A stretch of 64,000 bases of DNA from Marinobacter iranensis (GTDB taxonomy: Bacteria; Pseudomonadota; Gammaproteobacteria; Pseudomonadales; Oleiphilaceae), in NCBI RefSeq assembly GCF_029207565.1, contig NZ_JANCMW010000012.1, forward strand, positions 111,181 through 175,180, written 5' to 3'. Within the stretch, counting starts at the first letter, position 1. Every line of letters starts with the position of its first letter. This document shows positions 1 through 8,559 of the stretch, in pieces. The position numbers and the translations under genes are program-made. Under the pieces are notes generated by a model that saw only the letters and a list, made by a program, of their open reading frames with translations, was not told the DNA's origin and did no database searches.

Positions 1-1170
1 GAGGAAGCGGAACTCGGCGTATGTGCACATTGGCTCTACAAGGGCATGGACAAGGGCAACCGCTCCGTGGGGTACGACGCCAAGATCAACTGGCTGCGGC
101 AGGTCCTGGAATGGCAGGAAGAGCTGGGTGATCTGTCCGGGCTGGCGGACCATCTCAAGTCCGATGTCACCTCCGACCGGGTCTACGTGTTTACCCCGGA
201 GGGCCACGTGGTGGACCTGCCCCAGGGGGCAACACCGGTGGACTTTGCCTACCGGGTGCACACCGAGATAGGCCATGCCTGCCGTGGTGCCAAGGTTAAC
301 AGCCGCATCGTGCCGCTAACCTATCCCCTGAAAACCGGCGACCAGATTTCCATCCTCACCTCCAACAACCAGGCGCCGAGCCGCGACTGGCTGAACCCCA
401 GCCTGGGCTATATCCAGACCTCCCGCGCCCGGGCCAAGGTGACCCACTGGTTCAAACAGCAGGACCGCGACCGCAACATTGTTGATGGCCGGGCGATCCT
501 GGAGGATGAATTCAGACGGTTGTCGCTTTACGAGGTGGACCTCAACGACCTCGCTCACAAGGTGAATTGCCAGGGCACAGAGGACATGTTTGCTGCGGTG
601 GGCGCCGGTGATCTGCGGCCGACCCATGTCGCCAACATTGCCCAGCAGATGCTGGAGCCGAAATCCGAACAGCTGGACCTGAAGCTCAGCACCCAGCGGC
701 GCAAGCCCTACGATACCGAGTCGGATATCCAGATCCGGGGCGTCGGCAAGCTCAAGACCCAGGTGGCGAAGTGTTGCAAACCGTTGCCCGGTGATCCCAT
801 CGGTGGTTACATCACCGTTGGCCGGGGCGTGACCGTGCATCGGCAGGACTGCATCACCTTCCTGAACCTCAAGGAATTCGAGCCCAACCGGATTATCGAG
901 GTGAGCTGGGGCGGGCAGCCCGTGGCGGTTTACCCGGTGGATGTGGAGATCGAAGCGTACGACCGTTCCGGGTTGCTGCGGGATATCACTCAGGTGCTGT
1001 CGTCGTCGAAAAGCGATGTTCTGGCGCTGAATACCATGTCCAACAAGGATGAGAATACCGCCACCATGACAGTAACGGTGGAAATCTCCAGTCTCGACCA
1101 ACTGGCCCGATTGCTCGCCCAGATCCGTAACCTGCCCAACATCATCGACGTCAGGCGCAAGCGCTCATGA
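1..1170 (+). CDS. relA: RelA (p)ppGpp synthetase, C-terminal part (cut by window edge)
   Basis: Makes the stringent-response alarmone (p)ppGpp on starved ribosomes. The reading frame is open from base 1, so the N-terminal hydrolase-like region and most of the synthetase domain lie outside; 389 residues remain. The first residues (EEAELGVCAHW) are the end of the synthetase domain. A TGS domain follows (VYVFTPEGHVVDLPQG, about nt 181-300), then a helical region, the Cys-rich zinc-finger segment (KCCKPLPGDP, near nt 770) and a C-terminal ACT/RRM domain (about nt 940-1160). RelA is preferred over SpoT because relA-mazG is a common gammaproteobacterial pair. The stop overlaps the mazG start (ATGA), so the two are translationally coupled. 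Confidence 0.95.
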   Translation, partial: EEAELGVCAHWLYKGMDKGNRSVGYDAKINWLRQVLEWQEELGDLSGLADHLKSDVTSDRVYVFTPEGHVVDLPQGATPVDFAYRVHTEIGHACRGAKVNSRIVPLTYPLKTGDQISILTSNNQAPSRDWLNPSLGYIQTSRARAKVTHWFKQQDRDRNIVDGRAILEDEFRRLSLYEVDLNDLAHKVNCQGTEDMFAAVGAGDLRPTHVANIAQQMLEPKSEQLDLKLSTQRRKPYDTESDIQIRGVGKLKTQVAKCCKPLPGDPIGGYITVGRGVTVHRQDCITFLNLKEFEPNRIIEVSWGGQPVAVYPVDVEIEAYDRSGLLRDITQVLSSSKSDVLALNTMSNKDENTATMTVTVEISSLDQLARLLAQIRNLPNIIDVRRKRS

Positions 1171-2024
1171 GCTATACCATCGACGATCTGAAAACCCTGA
1201 TGGCACGGCTCCGGGATCCGGAGACCGGGTGTCCGTGGGATACCCGTCAGAGCTTCAGGACCATCGTGCCCCACACCCTTGAAGAGGCCTACGAGGTTGC
1301 CGATGCCATCGACCGGGAGGACTATCCGCACCTGGAGGATGAGTTGGGCGACCTGTTGTTCCAGGTGATCTTCTACAGCCAGATGGGGAAAGAGGACAAC
1401 CATTTCGATTTTGACTCGGTGGTGGATAACCTGGTGCGCAAACTGGTGCGGCGTCATCCCCACGTGTTTCCCGATGGCACCCTGGAAAGCCGCATTGACC
1501 CGGATAATCGTCCTGGTGAGGCCGAAATCAAGGCCAGTTGGGAGCGCATCAAGGCGGAAGAACGGGCCGCAGAACCGGAAGCACCGGCAGGTTCGGAGCC
1601 GGCGAGCAGGCTCGATGGCATCGCCCGAACACTCCCCGCAATGGTGCGTGCCGAGAAACTTCAGCGCAGGGCGGCCAATCATGGCTTTGACTGGCCAGAG
1701 GTTGAGCCGGTCTTCGACAAGCTTCATGAAGAGATCGATGAACTGAAGAAAGCCTGGTATGACGCGAGTTCCGGCGCTGGTCCGGCGGAGGCGGTGGAGG
1801 ATGAACTGGGTGACCTGCTGTTTGTCTGCGTTAACCTGGCACGTTTCATGAAGGTTAACCCGGAGCAGGCCCTTAATAGCACCAACCACAAGTTTGAGGC
1901 GCGATTCCGTGCTATTGAGGAACACCTCGAACGCGAAGGCCGTGATATGGATGGCGAATCGCTGGAAGCACTGGATGCAGTTTGGCAAGCCGTCAAAGGG
2001 GTTGAAAAAACTCGTAAAAAGTAA
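1167..2024 (+). CDS. mazG: Nucleoside triphosphate pyrophosphohydrolase MazG
   Basis: Hydrolyses NTPs/dNTPs to NMP and PPi; in E. coli it also lowers ppGpp under starvation, which fits its place directly after relA. The 285-residue protein has the two MazG repeats: N-terminal (ETGCPWDTRQSFRTIVPHTL, then EEAYEVADAI and LEDELGDLLFQV) and C-terminal (EEIDELKKAW and VEDELGDLLFVCVNLARF). The acidic EExxE/ExxD metal-binding pattern is visible in both. The start codon overlaps the relA stop by 4 nt. A short Glu/Ala/Pro-rich linker (about residues 130-150) separates the domains. Length is typical. Confidence 0.95.
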   Translation: MSYTIDDLKTLMARLRDPETGCPWDTRQSFRTIVPHTLEEAYEVADAIDREDYPHLEDELGDLLFQVIFYSQMGKEDNHFDFDSVVDNLVRKLVRRHPHVFPDGTLESRIDPDNRPGEAEIKASWERIKAEERAAEPEAPAGSEPASRLDGIARTLPAMVRAEKLQRRAANHGFDWPEVEPVFDKLHEEIDELKKAWYDASSGAGPAEAVEDELGDLLFVCVNLARFMKVNPEQALNSTNHKFEARFRAIEEHLEREGRDMDGESLEALDAVWQAVKGVEKTRKK

Positions 2025-2152
2025 CGGATAAGTACAATCCGTTACCAATATTTCCGCCCCTGGTGCGGTCGCTTCGTTTACACTTCCGGTTACGGGCGCA
2101 CTGTATTTGTGCGGTTCGTGGGCCACCAAGAAGATGCAGGAGTGAAGGCACC

Positions 2153-2497
2153 ATGAAAATCAAAGATCTGGTCAACTACTGGGACAAGCATGCACGTGGT
2201 CGGCTGACCCGCGATGCGTATTTTGCCGCTCTCTCTGACCAGCATCACAAGCGGCTGGAAAAGCTGGCCGCGCTGTATCCGATGAAATCCTCCCAGGATC
2301 TGATGCGGGATTTGATCTCCGCAGCCCTTGATGAACTGGAAACCAGTTTTCCGTATGTCCAGGGTTCGAAGGTTGTCGCATTCGACGAGGATGGCTTCGA
2401 AATCTATGAAGACCAGGGCATGACCCCGCGCTTCATCAGCCTCAGCCAGAAACATATCCAGAAGCTCAAGGCGCGCCAACTGGAATCGGTTGCCTGA
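2153..2497 (+). CDS. Small conserved hypothetical protein (114 aa)
   Basis: Function not recognised. The ATG at 2153 is preferred because GCAGGAGTGAAGG lies just upstream; an in-frame upstream extension to 2063 would run through what looks like the promoter. The protein is soluble and mostly helical, beginning MKIKDLVNYWDKHARG. It has a core, KLAALYPMKSSQDLMRDLIS followed by AALDELETSFPY, that is clearly related to the protein encoded on the opposite strand at 2577-2810. The C-terminus (about 45 residues) is unique to this member. The two genes converge on a hairpin at 2539-2559. The pattern LYP-x4-S-x-DL-x-D-x-I-x-AALD may be a small helix-turn-helix or dimerisation unit, but this is inference. 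Confidence 0.75.
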   Translation: MKIKDLVNYWDKHARGRLTRDAYFAALSDQHHKRLEKLAALYPMKSSQDLMRDLISAALDELETSFPYVQGSKVVAFDEDGFEIYEDQGMTPRFISLSQKHIQKLKARQLESVA

Positions 2498-2538
2498 TCA
2501 GGCCACGCGCCTGACAGTGATAGACCTGCTGTAGTCGA

Positions 2539-2559
2539 CGGGGTGGTTTGGCCACCCCG
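2539..2559. terminator. Hairpin between convergent genes
   Basis: CGGGGTGG / CCACCCCG form an 8-bp perfect stem with a TTTGG loop between two convergent stop codons (2497 and 2577). There is no T-run on either side, so it may be a weak or Rho-assisted terminator rather than a classical intrinsic one. Confidence 0.4.
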
Positions 2560-2576
2560 CAGCCAAGTGCCCCCGC

Positions 2577-2810
2577 TTATTTCTCCTTGCCTTCCAGTTT
2601 GTCCTTCAACGGGCTCAGCCTGACCAGGTCGTCCAGTGCGGCGCCGATCATGTCATTCAGAATATCGCTCTCTGAGCGATCCGGGTAAAGTTCGGCCAGC
2701 GCCGCTATGCGTGCGGCGTCTTCCAGCGGCAAGCGGAGATTGTAGTCGTGGCTCCGCTCGACGGGTTCTTTCTTGCTTTCCCAGTGTTTGGGCAGATCGG
2801 TTACTTTCAT
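2577..2810 (-). CDS. Small conserved hypothetical protein (77 aa), paralogue of the 2153-2497 product
   Basis: Function not recognised. The start at 2810 is preceded on the minus strand by AAGGAGT, a good ribosome binding site. The N-terminus MKVTDLPKHWESKK parallels MKIKDLVNYWDKHA of the neighbour. The core ALAELYPDRSESDILNDMIG followed by AALDDLVRLSP parallels KLAALYPMKSSQDLMRDLIS-AALDELETSFP. This copy lacks the C-terminal extension and ends in a charged tail (DKLEGKEK). An inverted duplication followed by divergence would explain the pair. No membrane segment or Cys motif is visible. Confidence 0.75.
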   Translation of the reverse strand: MKVTDLPKHWESKKEPVERSHDYNLRLPLEDAARIAALAELYPDRSESDILNDMIGAALDDLVRLSPLKDKLEGKEK

Positions 2811-2911
2811 GAATACTCCTTGCGGCCACGGGCTTTAATCGTTAGAAAGGCTTTAAGAGTAAATAGTATCGTAAGTTTACTTCGCCTCCGTCAATTTAAA
2901 AGGACATCAAT

Positions 2912-5557
2912 GTGACCGAGCTACACCCCGAACTCCGAGAAAATGTTCGCATGCTGGGTGAGTTGCTGGGACAAAGTATCCGGCGCCACCCTGGCCAGGA
3001 CTGTTATGAACGGATTGAAGAAGTGCGTGCGGCCGCCAAGGCCGACCGCCGTCAGGAAAGCGGTTCCGGCCAGCGCCTGGTCAATTTGCTGGGTGAGCTC
3101 AGTGATGATGAGCTGCTACCGGTAACCCGTGCCTTCAACCAGTTCCTCAACCTTGCCAACCTTGCCGAGCAGTATCACGGTATCCGCCGCAAGCGTGGCC
3201 ACCAGTCCGATCTCATGGTGGAATCCCTGGAAGCGGTCTTCGAGCGGCTCAAACAAGGTGGCGTCAGCCCGGAAGAACTGCATCGGAGAGTGGCGGATCT
3301 GCGCATTGAATACGTGCTCACCGCGCACCCAACGGAAGTGGCGCGCCGAACGCTGATCATGAAATACGATGAAATGTCCGATTGCCTTTCGCGCCTGGAT
3401 CACGAAGATCTCTTGCCGGCGGAGCGTGAAGAGATCGTGGATCGTTTGGGACAACTGGTGACCGAGGCCTGGCACACGGACGAGATTCGTCATGAGCGCC
3501 CCACGGCGGTCGATGAAGCCAAGTGGGGATTTGCCGTTATCGAGAACAGCCTGTGGCAGGCCCTGCCGCGCTTCCTCAGGAGCCTTGACCTGTCGCTTTC
3601 CGACGCCACGGGGAAGGGGCTGCCGCTGGACGCGTCGCCCATCCGCATTGCCTCCTGGATGGGGGGCGACCGCGACGGCAATCCCAATGTTACCCACGAA
3701 GTGACCCGCAAAGTGTTTCTGCTCGGCCGCTGGATGGCCGCCGACCTCTACCTGAGGGATATCCAGTCCCTGCGCGCGGAGCTGTCCATGTGGCAGGCCA
3801 GTGACGAACTGCGCGAGGTCGCCGGCGATACCCGCGAGCCCTATCGACATGTGCTGGCCGGCCTGAGGGAGAAGCTGATCAAAACCCGCGACTGGGCCGA
3901 AGCCAGCGTCGCCGGCGAGCCAGCGGACTCAAGCGATATCCTGTTTGCCAATGAAGATTTCACCGGTCCCCTGGAGCTGTGTTACCGCTCCCTGGTGGAC
4001 TGCGGCCTGGAAACCATCGCCAATGGCCCGCTGCTGGACACCATCCGCCGGGCCCATACCTTTGGCTTGCCATTGATCCGTCTTGATATTCGCCAGGAAG
4101 CGTCCCGCCATGCCGAGGCCGTTGCCGAAATGGTGGATTACCTCGGGATGGGGGATTACCTGTCCTGGTCGGAACAGGAACGCCAGGAATTCCTGGTGCG
4201 CGAACTCAAGGGCCGGCGCCCATTGGTTCCCAGAAACTGGCAGCCCTCGGAAGAAGTCGCCGAGGTGTTGGCAACCTGTGAAGTGGTGGCGCAACAGACA
4301 CCGGAGGCCCTGGGTTCCTACGTTATCTCCATGGCCAGCAAACCCTCGGACGTGCTGAACGTGATACTGCTTCTCCGCGAAGCGGGTATGAAGAACCCGA
4401 TGCGGGTGGTGCCGCTGTTTGAGACCCTCGACGACCTGCGTGGTGCCCCGGACAGCATGGCGGCACTCTACAATGTGGACTGGTACCGGGAGTACTGCGA
4501 GGGCCGCCAGGAAGTAATGATCGGCTACTCGGACTCCTCCAAGGACGCCGGCCAGATGATGGCGGCCTGGGCCCAGTACCAGGCCCAGGAACAGCTCACC
4601 GAAGTGGCCAACCAGCACGGGGTCCACCTGACACTGTTCCACGGCCGCGGTGGCACCGTTGGCCGTGGTGGCGGCCCCGCCAATCGTGCAATCCTGTCCC
4701 AGCCTCCCGGGTCGGTCAACGGCAGTTTCCGCATTACCGAGCAGGGGGAAATGATCCGCTTCAAGTTTGGCCTGCCCCGGCTGGCGGAACAGAGCCTGAC
4801 GCTGTACACCACCGCCGTGGTGGAAGCCACCCTGGCGCCACCTCGTGGCCCCGAGCCGGAATGGCGTGAAGTCATGGACTGGCTGACGGAGCGGTCCCTG
4901 AAAGCCTACCGCGACGTGGTTCGGGATAACCCGGATTTCGTGCCCTATTTCCGCCAGGTCACTCCCGAGCAGGCCCTAGGCAAACTCGCCCTGGGCAGCC
5001 GCCCTGCACGTCGCAAACCCGGCGGCGGCGTGGAAAGCCTGCGGGCTATTCCCTGGATTTTCGCCTGGACCCAGATGCGCCTGATGCTGCCAAGCTGGCT
5101 GGGCAGTGACGTGGCGTTGGCGGAAGCCTTCCGCAATGACCGTGTGCCGGTGTTGCGGGAAATGATGCAAAAATGGCCGTTCTTTAAAACCTACGTGGAT
5201 ATGCTGGAGATGGTACTGGCAAAATCCGACCTGCGAATTGCCAGCTATTACGAGCAGACACTGGTAGATGATCCGAAGCTGCTGGCACTGGGCAAAGACC
5301 TGCGCGAACGCCTGCAGGGTTGTATCCGCCACTTGCTGGAACTGAAAGAGCAGGACACACTCCTGGAACAGGAACCTGTATTTGCCCATTCCATGCGTGT
5401 ACGCAATCCGTATACTGACCCGCTACACTATCTACAAGCCGAACTGTTGAAGCGCGACCGCGAAAGTGAAGGGAAGGGTGAAGTGCATGACAGGGTAGAA
5501 CGTTCCCTGAAGGTCACTATGGCGGGTATCTCGGCTGGCATGCGTAATACTGGCTAG
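2912..5557 (+). CDS. ppc: Phosphoenolpyruvate carboxylase
   Basis: Carboxylates PEP with bicarbonate to oxaloacetate, the anaplerotic feed of the TCA cycle. The 881-residue length is normal for the bacterial enzyme. The catalytic His motif VLTAHPTEVARRT is near residue 135, GYSDSSKDAG near 537, and the glycine-rich FHGRGGTVGRGGGP near 575. The C-terminus MRNTG corresponds to the conserved QNTG end. The start is GTG at 2912; the ATG two bases earlier is out of frame and hits a stop at once. The promoter probably lies in 2811-2911, shared with the divergent small gene. Confidence 0.97.
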   Translation: MTELHPELRENVRMLGELLGQSIRRHPGQDCYERIEEVRAAAKADRRQESGSGQRLVNLLGELSDDELLPVTRAFNQFLNLANLAEQYHGIRRKRGHQSDLMVESLEAVFERLKQGGVSPEELHRRVADLRIEYVLTAHPTEVARRTLIMKYDEMSDCLSRLDHEDLLPAEREEIVDRLGQLVTEAWHTDEIRHERPTAVDEAKWGFAVIENSLWQALPRFLRSLDLSLSDATGKGLPLDASPIRIASWMGGDRDGNPNVTHEVTRKVFLLGRWMAADLYLRDIQSLRAELSMWQASDELREVAGDTREPYRHVLAGLREKLIKTRDWAEASVAGEPADSSDILFANEDFTGPLELCYRSLVDCGLETIANGPLLDTIRRAHTFGLPLIRLDIRQEASRHAEAVAEMVDYLGMGDYLSWSEQERQEFLVRELKGRRPLVPRNWQPSEEVAEVLATCEVVAQQTPEALGSYVISMASKPSDVLNVILLLREAGMKNPMRVVPLFETLDDLRGAPDSMAALYNVDWYREYCEGRQEVMIGYSDSSKDAGQMMAAWAQYQAQEQLTEVANQHGVHLTLFHGRGGTVGRGGGPANRAILSQPPGSVNGSFRITEQGEMIRFKFGLPRLAEQSLTLYTTAVVEATLAPPRGPEPEWREVMDWLTERSLKAYRDVVRDNPDFVPYFRQVTPEQALGKLALGSRPARRKPGGGVESLRAIPWIFAWTQMRLMLPSWLGSDVALAEAFRNDRVPVLREMMQKWPFFKTYVDMLEMVLAKSDLRIASYYEQTLVDDPKLLALGKDLRERLQGCIRHLLELKEQDTLLEQEPVFAHSMRVRNPYTDPLHYLQAELLKRDRESEGKGEVHDRVERSLKVTMAGISAGMRNTG

Positions 5558-5581
5558 TAAACAAAAAACAGGAGTAGAGCC

Positions 5582-6952
5582 GTGGCGTTAGCGGCAAGAT
5601 TGGAGCGCTTTCTGACTCGAAAGGGCATCGCATATCGGGAACTGGCAATCGATCAGGTGCTCAACTTTGATGCCGCGGTTATGGCATCCGCCCGGCCCCA
5701 GGACGAGTTTATCCGGGCTACACCATTGATTGATATTAGCGGTGTGGTCATGGCTGTCCATGGATATAACACAAGCCTGGACATGGAGCTGGTGTTCAAG
5801 CTGACCGGCAGGCGCCTGCAACCGCTGACTGCTCGTCAGTCTGCCCGGCTTTTCGCAGACTGCGATCCGGGCTTTCAGCCCCCAGTCGGGGCCGCCTATG
5901 ACATACCGGTTCTGGTAGACGAAGATGTATTAGGCTACCCACGCACCTTGATGTGCTGCGGTACCGACAACACCCTGCTGGAGCTGGACCGTACTTCGCT
6001 GGCCAGGGCGTTGGCCGATGCGACACAGGGGCACCTGGTAATCCGTGGGCAGAACAATGAAGAGCGCGAGGCCCTGACACTGGAAGAAGTGGCCGACAAG
6101 CTGCAGAAACTGTATCGCCTGCCGCCCATGCCGGCGTTGGCGCTGCGCCTCCTCAGGCTAACCGCCAATACCGAAGCCACGGCGCGGGAACTGGCGGAAC
6201 TGATTGAATTCGACCCCAGCCTCACAGCCCAGATCATGCGCTATGCCCGTTCCGCACTGTTCAATTACCCCGGCCAGATCAATTCCGTTCAGGAAGCGGT
6301 AACACGGGTTCTCGGCTTTGACCGCGTGGCACACATTGCGCTGGGCATTGTCTCGGTGCGGGCTTTCGAAGTGCCCCGCCATGGCATGTTGGGTATGGAC
6401 CAGTTCTGGCGGCACTCGCTGTATTGTGCCTTCCTGTGTCAACGTATGGCGCCCAAGTGCAACTCCGACAAGGGCCTGGCGTACCTGTGTGGATTGCTTC
6501 ACAACTTTGGTCTGCTGTTGATTGGCCACCTGTTTCCCCAGGAGTTCGAGGAACTGAATACCCTGCGCGAAGCCAATCCGGAAGCCAGTATGCACTCTCT
6601 GGAGCAGCAGGTGTTTGGTGCCGGTAACGACCAGCAGATGCTGGCGGTCGGCCATGGTGCCATTGGCGGTATCCTGCACCGTTTGTGGGAGCTGCCGGAT
6701 CCGGTGGTGAAAGCTGCCGGCATGCACCAGCAGGATGGCTATCATGGCGAGCATGAAAATTATGTGCTGATGGTTCAACTGGCCAACGGGCTGTTGAAAG
6801 AAAAGGGCATCGGGGATGAATTTAACCCGGACGACCTGTCCTCCCTGGCATCCCCCCTTGGGCTTTCGGATGAGGATGTCATCAGTCTGAGCGACGAGAT
6901 TGACAGCGTTTCCGGAGATCTGGACGCACTGGCGCTTTCCCTGTCATCCTGA
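5582..6952 (+). CDS. YbaK-like aminoacyl-tRNA deacylase domain fused to HDOD signalling domain
   Basis: A two-domain protein of 456 residues. Residues 1 to about 150 resemble the YbaK/ProX editing-domain fold (opening ALAARLERFLTRKGIAYREL; the segment around GYPRTLMCCGTDNTLLELD). Residues about 170-400 form an HDOD domain (KLYRLPPMPALALRLLRL, ELIEFDPSLTAQIMRYARS, GLLHNFGLLLIGHLF). HDOD domains are catalytically dead HD relatives that act in signalling and motility control. The start is GTG at 5582, preceded by AGGAG, and lies 25 nt after ppc, so co-transcription is possible. Whether the editing-like domain is active cannot be told from the sequence. Confidence 0.85.
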   Translation: MALAARLERFLTRKGIAYRELAIDQVLNFDAAVMASARPQDEFIRATPLIDISGVVMAVHGYNTSLDMELVFKLTGRRLQPLTARQSARLFADCDPGFQPPVGAAYDIPVLVDEDVLGYPRTLMCCGTDNTLLELDRTSLARALADATQGHLVIRGQNNEEREALTLEEVADKLQKLYRLPPMPALALRLLRLTANTEATARELAELIEFDPSLTAQIMRYARSALFNYPGQINSVQEAVTRVLGFDRVAHIALGIVSVRAFEVPRHGMLGMDQFWRHSLYCAFLCQRMAPKCNSDKGLAYLCGLLHNFGLLLIGHLFPQEFEELNTLREANPEASMHSLEQQVFGAGNDQQMLAVGHGAIGGILHRLWELPDPVVKAAGMHQQDGYHGEHENYVLMVQLANGLLKEKGIGDEFNPDDLSSLASPLGLSDEDVISLSDEIDSVSGDLDALALSLSS

Positions 6953-7053
6953 CACCCTTTCACCCTGGGCCCTACGGGGTAGTGGCCCACAGCCTGATGT
7001 AACCTTTTGGTGCATGCTACGGAGGTCCACTTTCTATGAGGGGGCTGAGTTCG

Positions 7054-7059
7054 TATAAT
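7054..7059 (+). promoter_or_regulatory. Candidate -10 box before adk
   Basis: A perfect TATAAT sits 114 nt before the adk start in the 220-nt gap after the HDOD gene. The matching -35 position (TTTCTA, 17-nt spacer) is poor, so only the -10 is supported. Confidence 0.35.
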
Positions 7060-7172
7060 GCGCCTTCCTTGGCAGGGGCTGCAGGCTCGTTGCTGCCGAG
7101 AAGCTGTCGCAAAGCCGCGGGGTTTTGCCACAGCTTTTCAAATGATAATGACTACAACGGGAGCACAGCGTT

Positions 7173-7826
7173 ATGAGAATCATCATGTTAGGCGCGCCAG
7201 GCGCAGGCAAGGGTACGCAGGCCCAGTTCATCACTGAACGGTTTGGTATTCCCCAGATTTCCACCGGCGACATGCTGCGCGCGGCGGTGAAGGCCGAGTC
7301 AGAGCTTGGCAAGCAGGTCAAGGAAGTGATGGCCTCTGGTGGCCTGGTGTCTGATGACATTATCATTGCGCTGATCGAAGAGCGGGTTAAGCAGTCGGAC
7401 TGCAAGAATGGTTTCCTGCTGGACGGCTTCCCGCGCACCATTCCCCAGGCCGAAGCCCTGAAAGACCAGGGAATCGTGATCGATTACGTGGTTGAAATTG
7501 CCGTTGATGACGAGGAAATCGTAAGCCGTCTGTCCGGGCGTCGTGTGCATGAAGGCAGCGGTCGTATCTATCATGTGAAGTACGATCCCCCCAAGACCGA
7601 AGGCAAGGACGACGATACGGGTGACGCGCTTATCCAGCGTGAGGACGACAAGGAAGAGACGGTTCGCAAGCGCCTGAAAATCTATCACGAGCAGACTGCA
7701 CCGCTGGTCGGCTACTATCAGGACTGGGCGAAGAAAGATCCCGCAGCCGCCCCGAAATATGTGCGTGTTGAAGGTGTAGGTAGCCTGGATGACATTCGCG
7801 ACCAGATCCTTACCCAACTGAAGTAA
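7173..7826 (+). CDS. adk: Adenylate kinase
   Basis: Balances AMP, ADP and ATP (ATP + AMP = 2 ADP) in the cytoplasm. The 217-residue protein has the P-loop GAPGAGKGTQAQF at the N-terminus, the AMP-binding region TGDMLRAAV, and LLDGFPRT near residue 80. A long-form LID (about 120-160, GRRVHEGSGRIYHVKYDPP) without the four-Cys zinc site is typical of Gram-negative enzymes. It is followed after 4 nt by tsaB, suggesting one transcript adk-tsaB-uppP. Confidence 0.98.
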   Translation: MRIIMLGAPGAGKGTQAQFITERFGIPQISTGDMLRAAVKAESELGKQVKEVMASGGLVSDDIIIALIEERVKQSDCKNGFLLDGFPRTIPQAEALKDQGIVIDYVVEIAVDDEEIVSRLSGRRVHEGSGRIYHVKYDPPKTEGKDDDTGDALIQREDDKEETVRKRLKIYHEQTAPLVGYYQDWAKKDPAAAPKYVRVEGVGSLDDIRDQILTQLK

Positions 7827-7830
7827 CCCC

Positions 7831-8526
7831 GTGAAACTACTGGCACTGGATACCTCATCGGAGGGCTGCTCGGCGGCCCTGCTGGTGGACGATAGCGTGG
7901 CGGAGCGGTTTGAACTGGCTCCCAGGGGCCACACCCGCCTGCTGATGCCGATGATCCGCGAGCTTCTCGCAGAACAGAATCTGGTGCCGGCGGACCTGGA
8001 CGCGCTGGCGTTTGCCTGTGGGCCGGGTTCTTTCACCGGTCTTCGTATCGCCACTGGCGTTATCCAGGGCCTGGCCTATGGCCTCGATATTCCTGTCATT
8101 CCGGTTTCCTCCCTGGCAGCGGTTGCGGAGGATGCGATCGCGCAGCAGAACCTGGCGGATGGCGACGGCCTGGCGGTGGCATTTGATGCCCGCATGGGAG
8201 AGGTCTACTGGGCCAACTATGTCTGTCGCGGCGGCCAGCCGGAGCTGATGGGGGGCGAACAGGTGTGTACCCCCGGGTCGGTTACCCTGGCGCCGGGTGT
8301 TTCCCGCTGGTTTGGGGTTGGCCAGGGTTGGAGTCTGAGAGAGGGCTTCCCCAAGGGCGTGACTGGAGCCATGGAAACGATTGACGACACGTTGGTGCCG
8401 AGGGCCTCCAGAGTCGCGGGAATCGCTGCACGGGCGTTCCGCGCGGGTGCTGGCGTAGCGGCCGAACAGGCGCAACCGGTTTATATTCGTGATGAAGTGG
8501 CCTGGAAGAAATTGCCCGGCCGTTGA
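7831..8526 (+). CDS. tsaB: tRNA t6A biosynthesis protein TsaB
   Basis: Scaffold subunit of the TsaB-TsaD-TsaE complex that makes N6-threonylcarbamoyladenosine at tRNA position 37. The 231-residue ASKHA-fold protein begins LALDTSSEGCSAALLVDD and contains ACGPGSFTGLRIATGVIQGL near residue 65. The start is GTG at 7831, only 4 nt after adk. It lacks the metal-binding His pair of TsaD, as expected for TsaB. Confidence 0.93.
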   Translation: MKLLALDTSSEGCSAALLVDDSVAERFELAPRGHTRLLMPMIRELLAEQNLVPADLDALAFACGPGSFTGLRIATGVIQGLAYGLDIPVIPVSSLAAVAEDAIAQQNLADGDGLAVAFDARMGEVYWANYVCRGGQPELMGGEQVCTPGSVTLAPGVSRWFGVGQGWSLREGFPKGVTGAMETIDDTLVPRASRVAGIAARAFRAGAGVAAEQAQPVYIRDEVAWKKLPGR

Positions 8527-8559
8527 CAACCTCCTTGCTACCACCCGGAATCACTGCCC

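Noticed and set aside
7138..7160. Fur-like AAATGATAATGA before adk
   Set aside because: Only half of the 19-mer fits, adk is not an iron gene, and the stretch can equally be promoter AT-richness.
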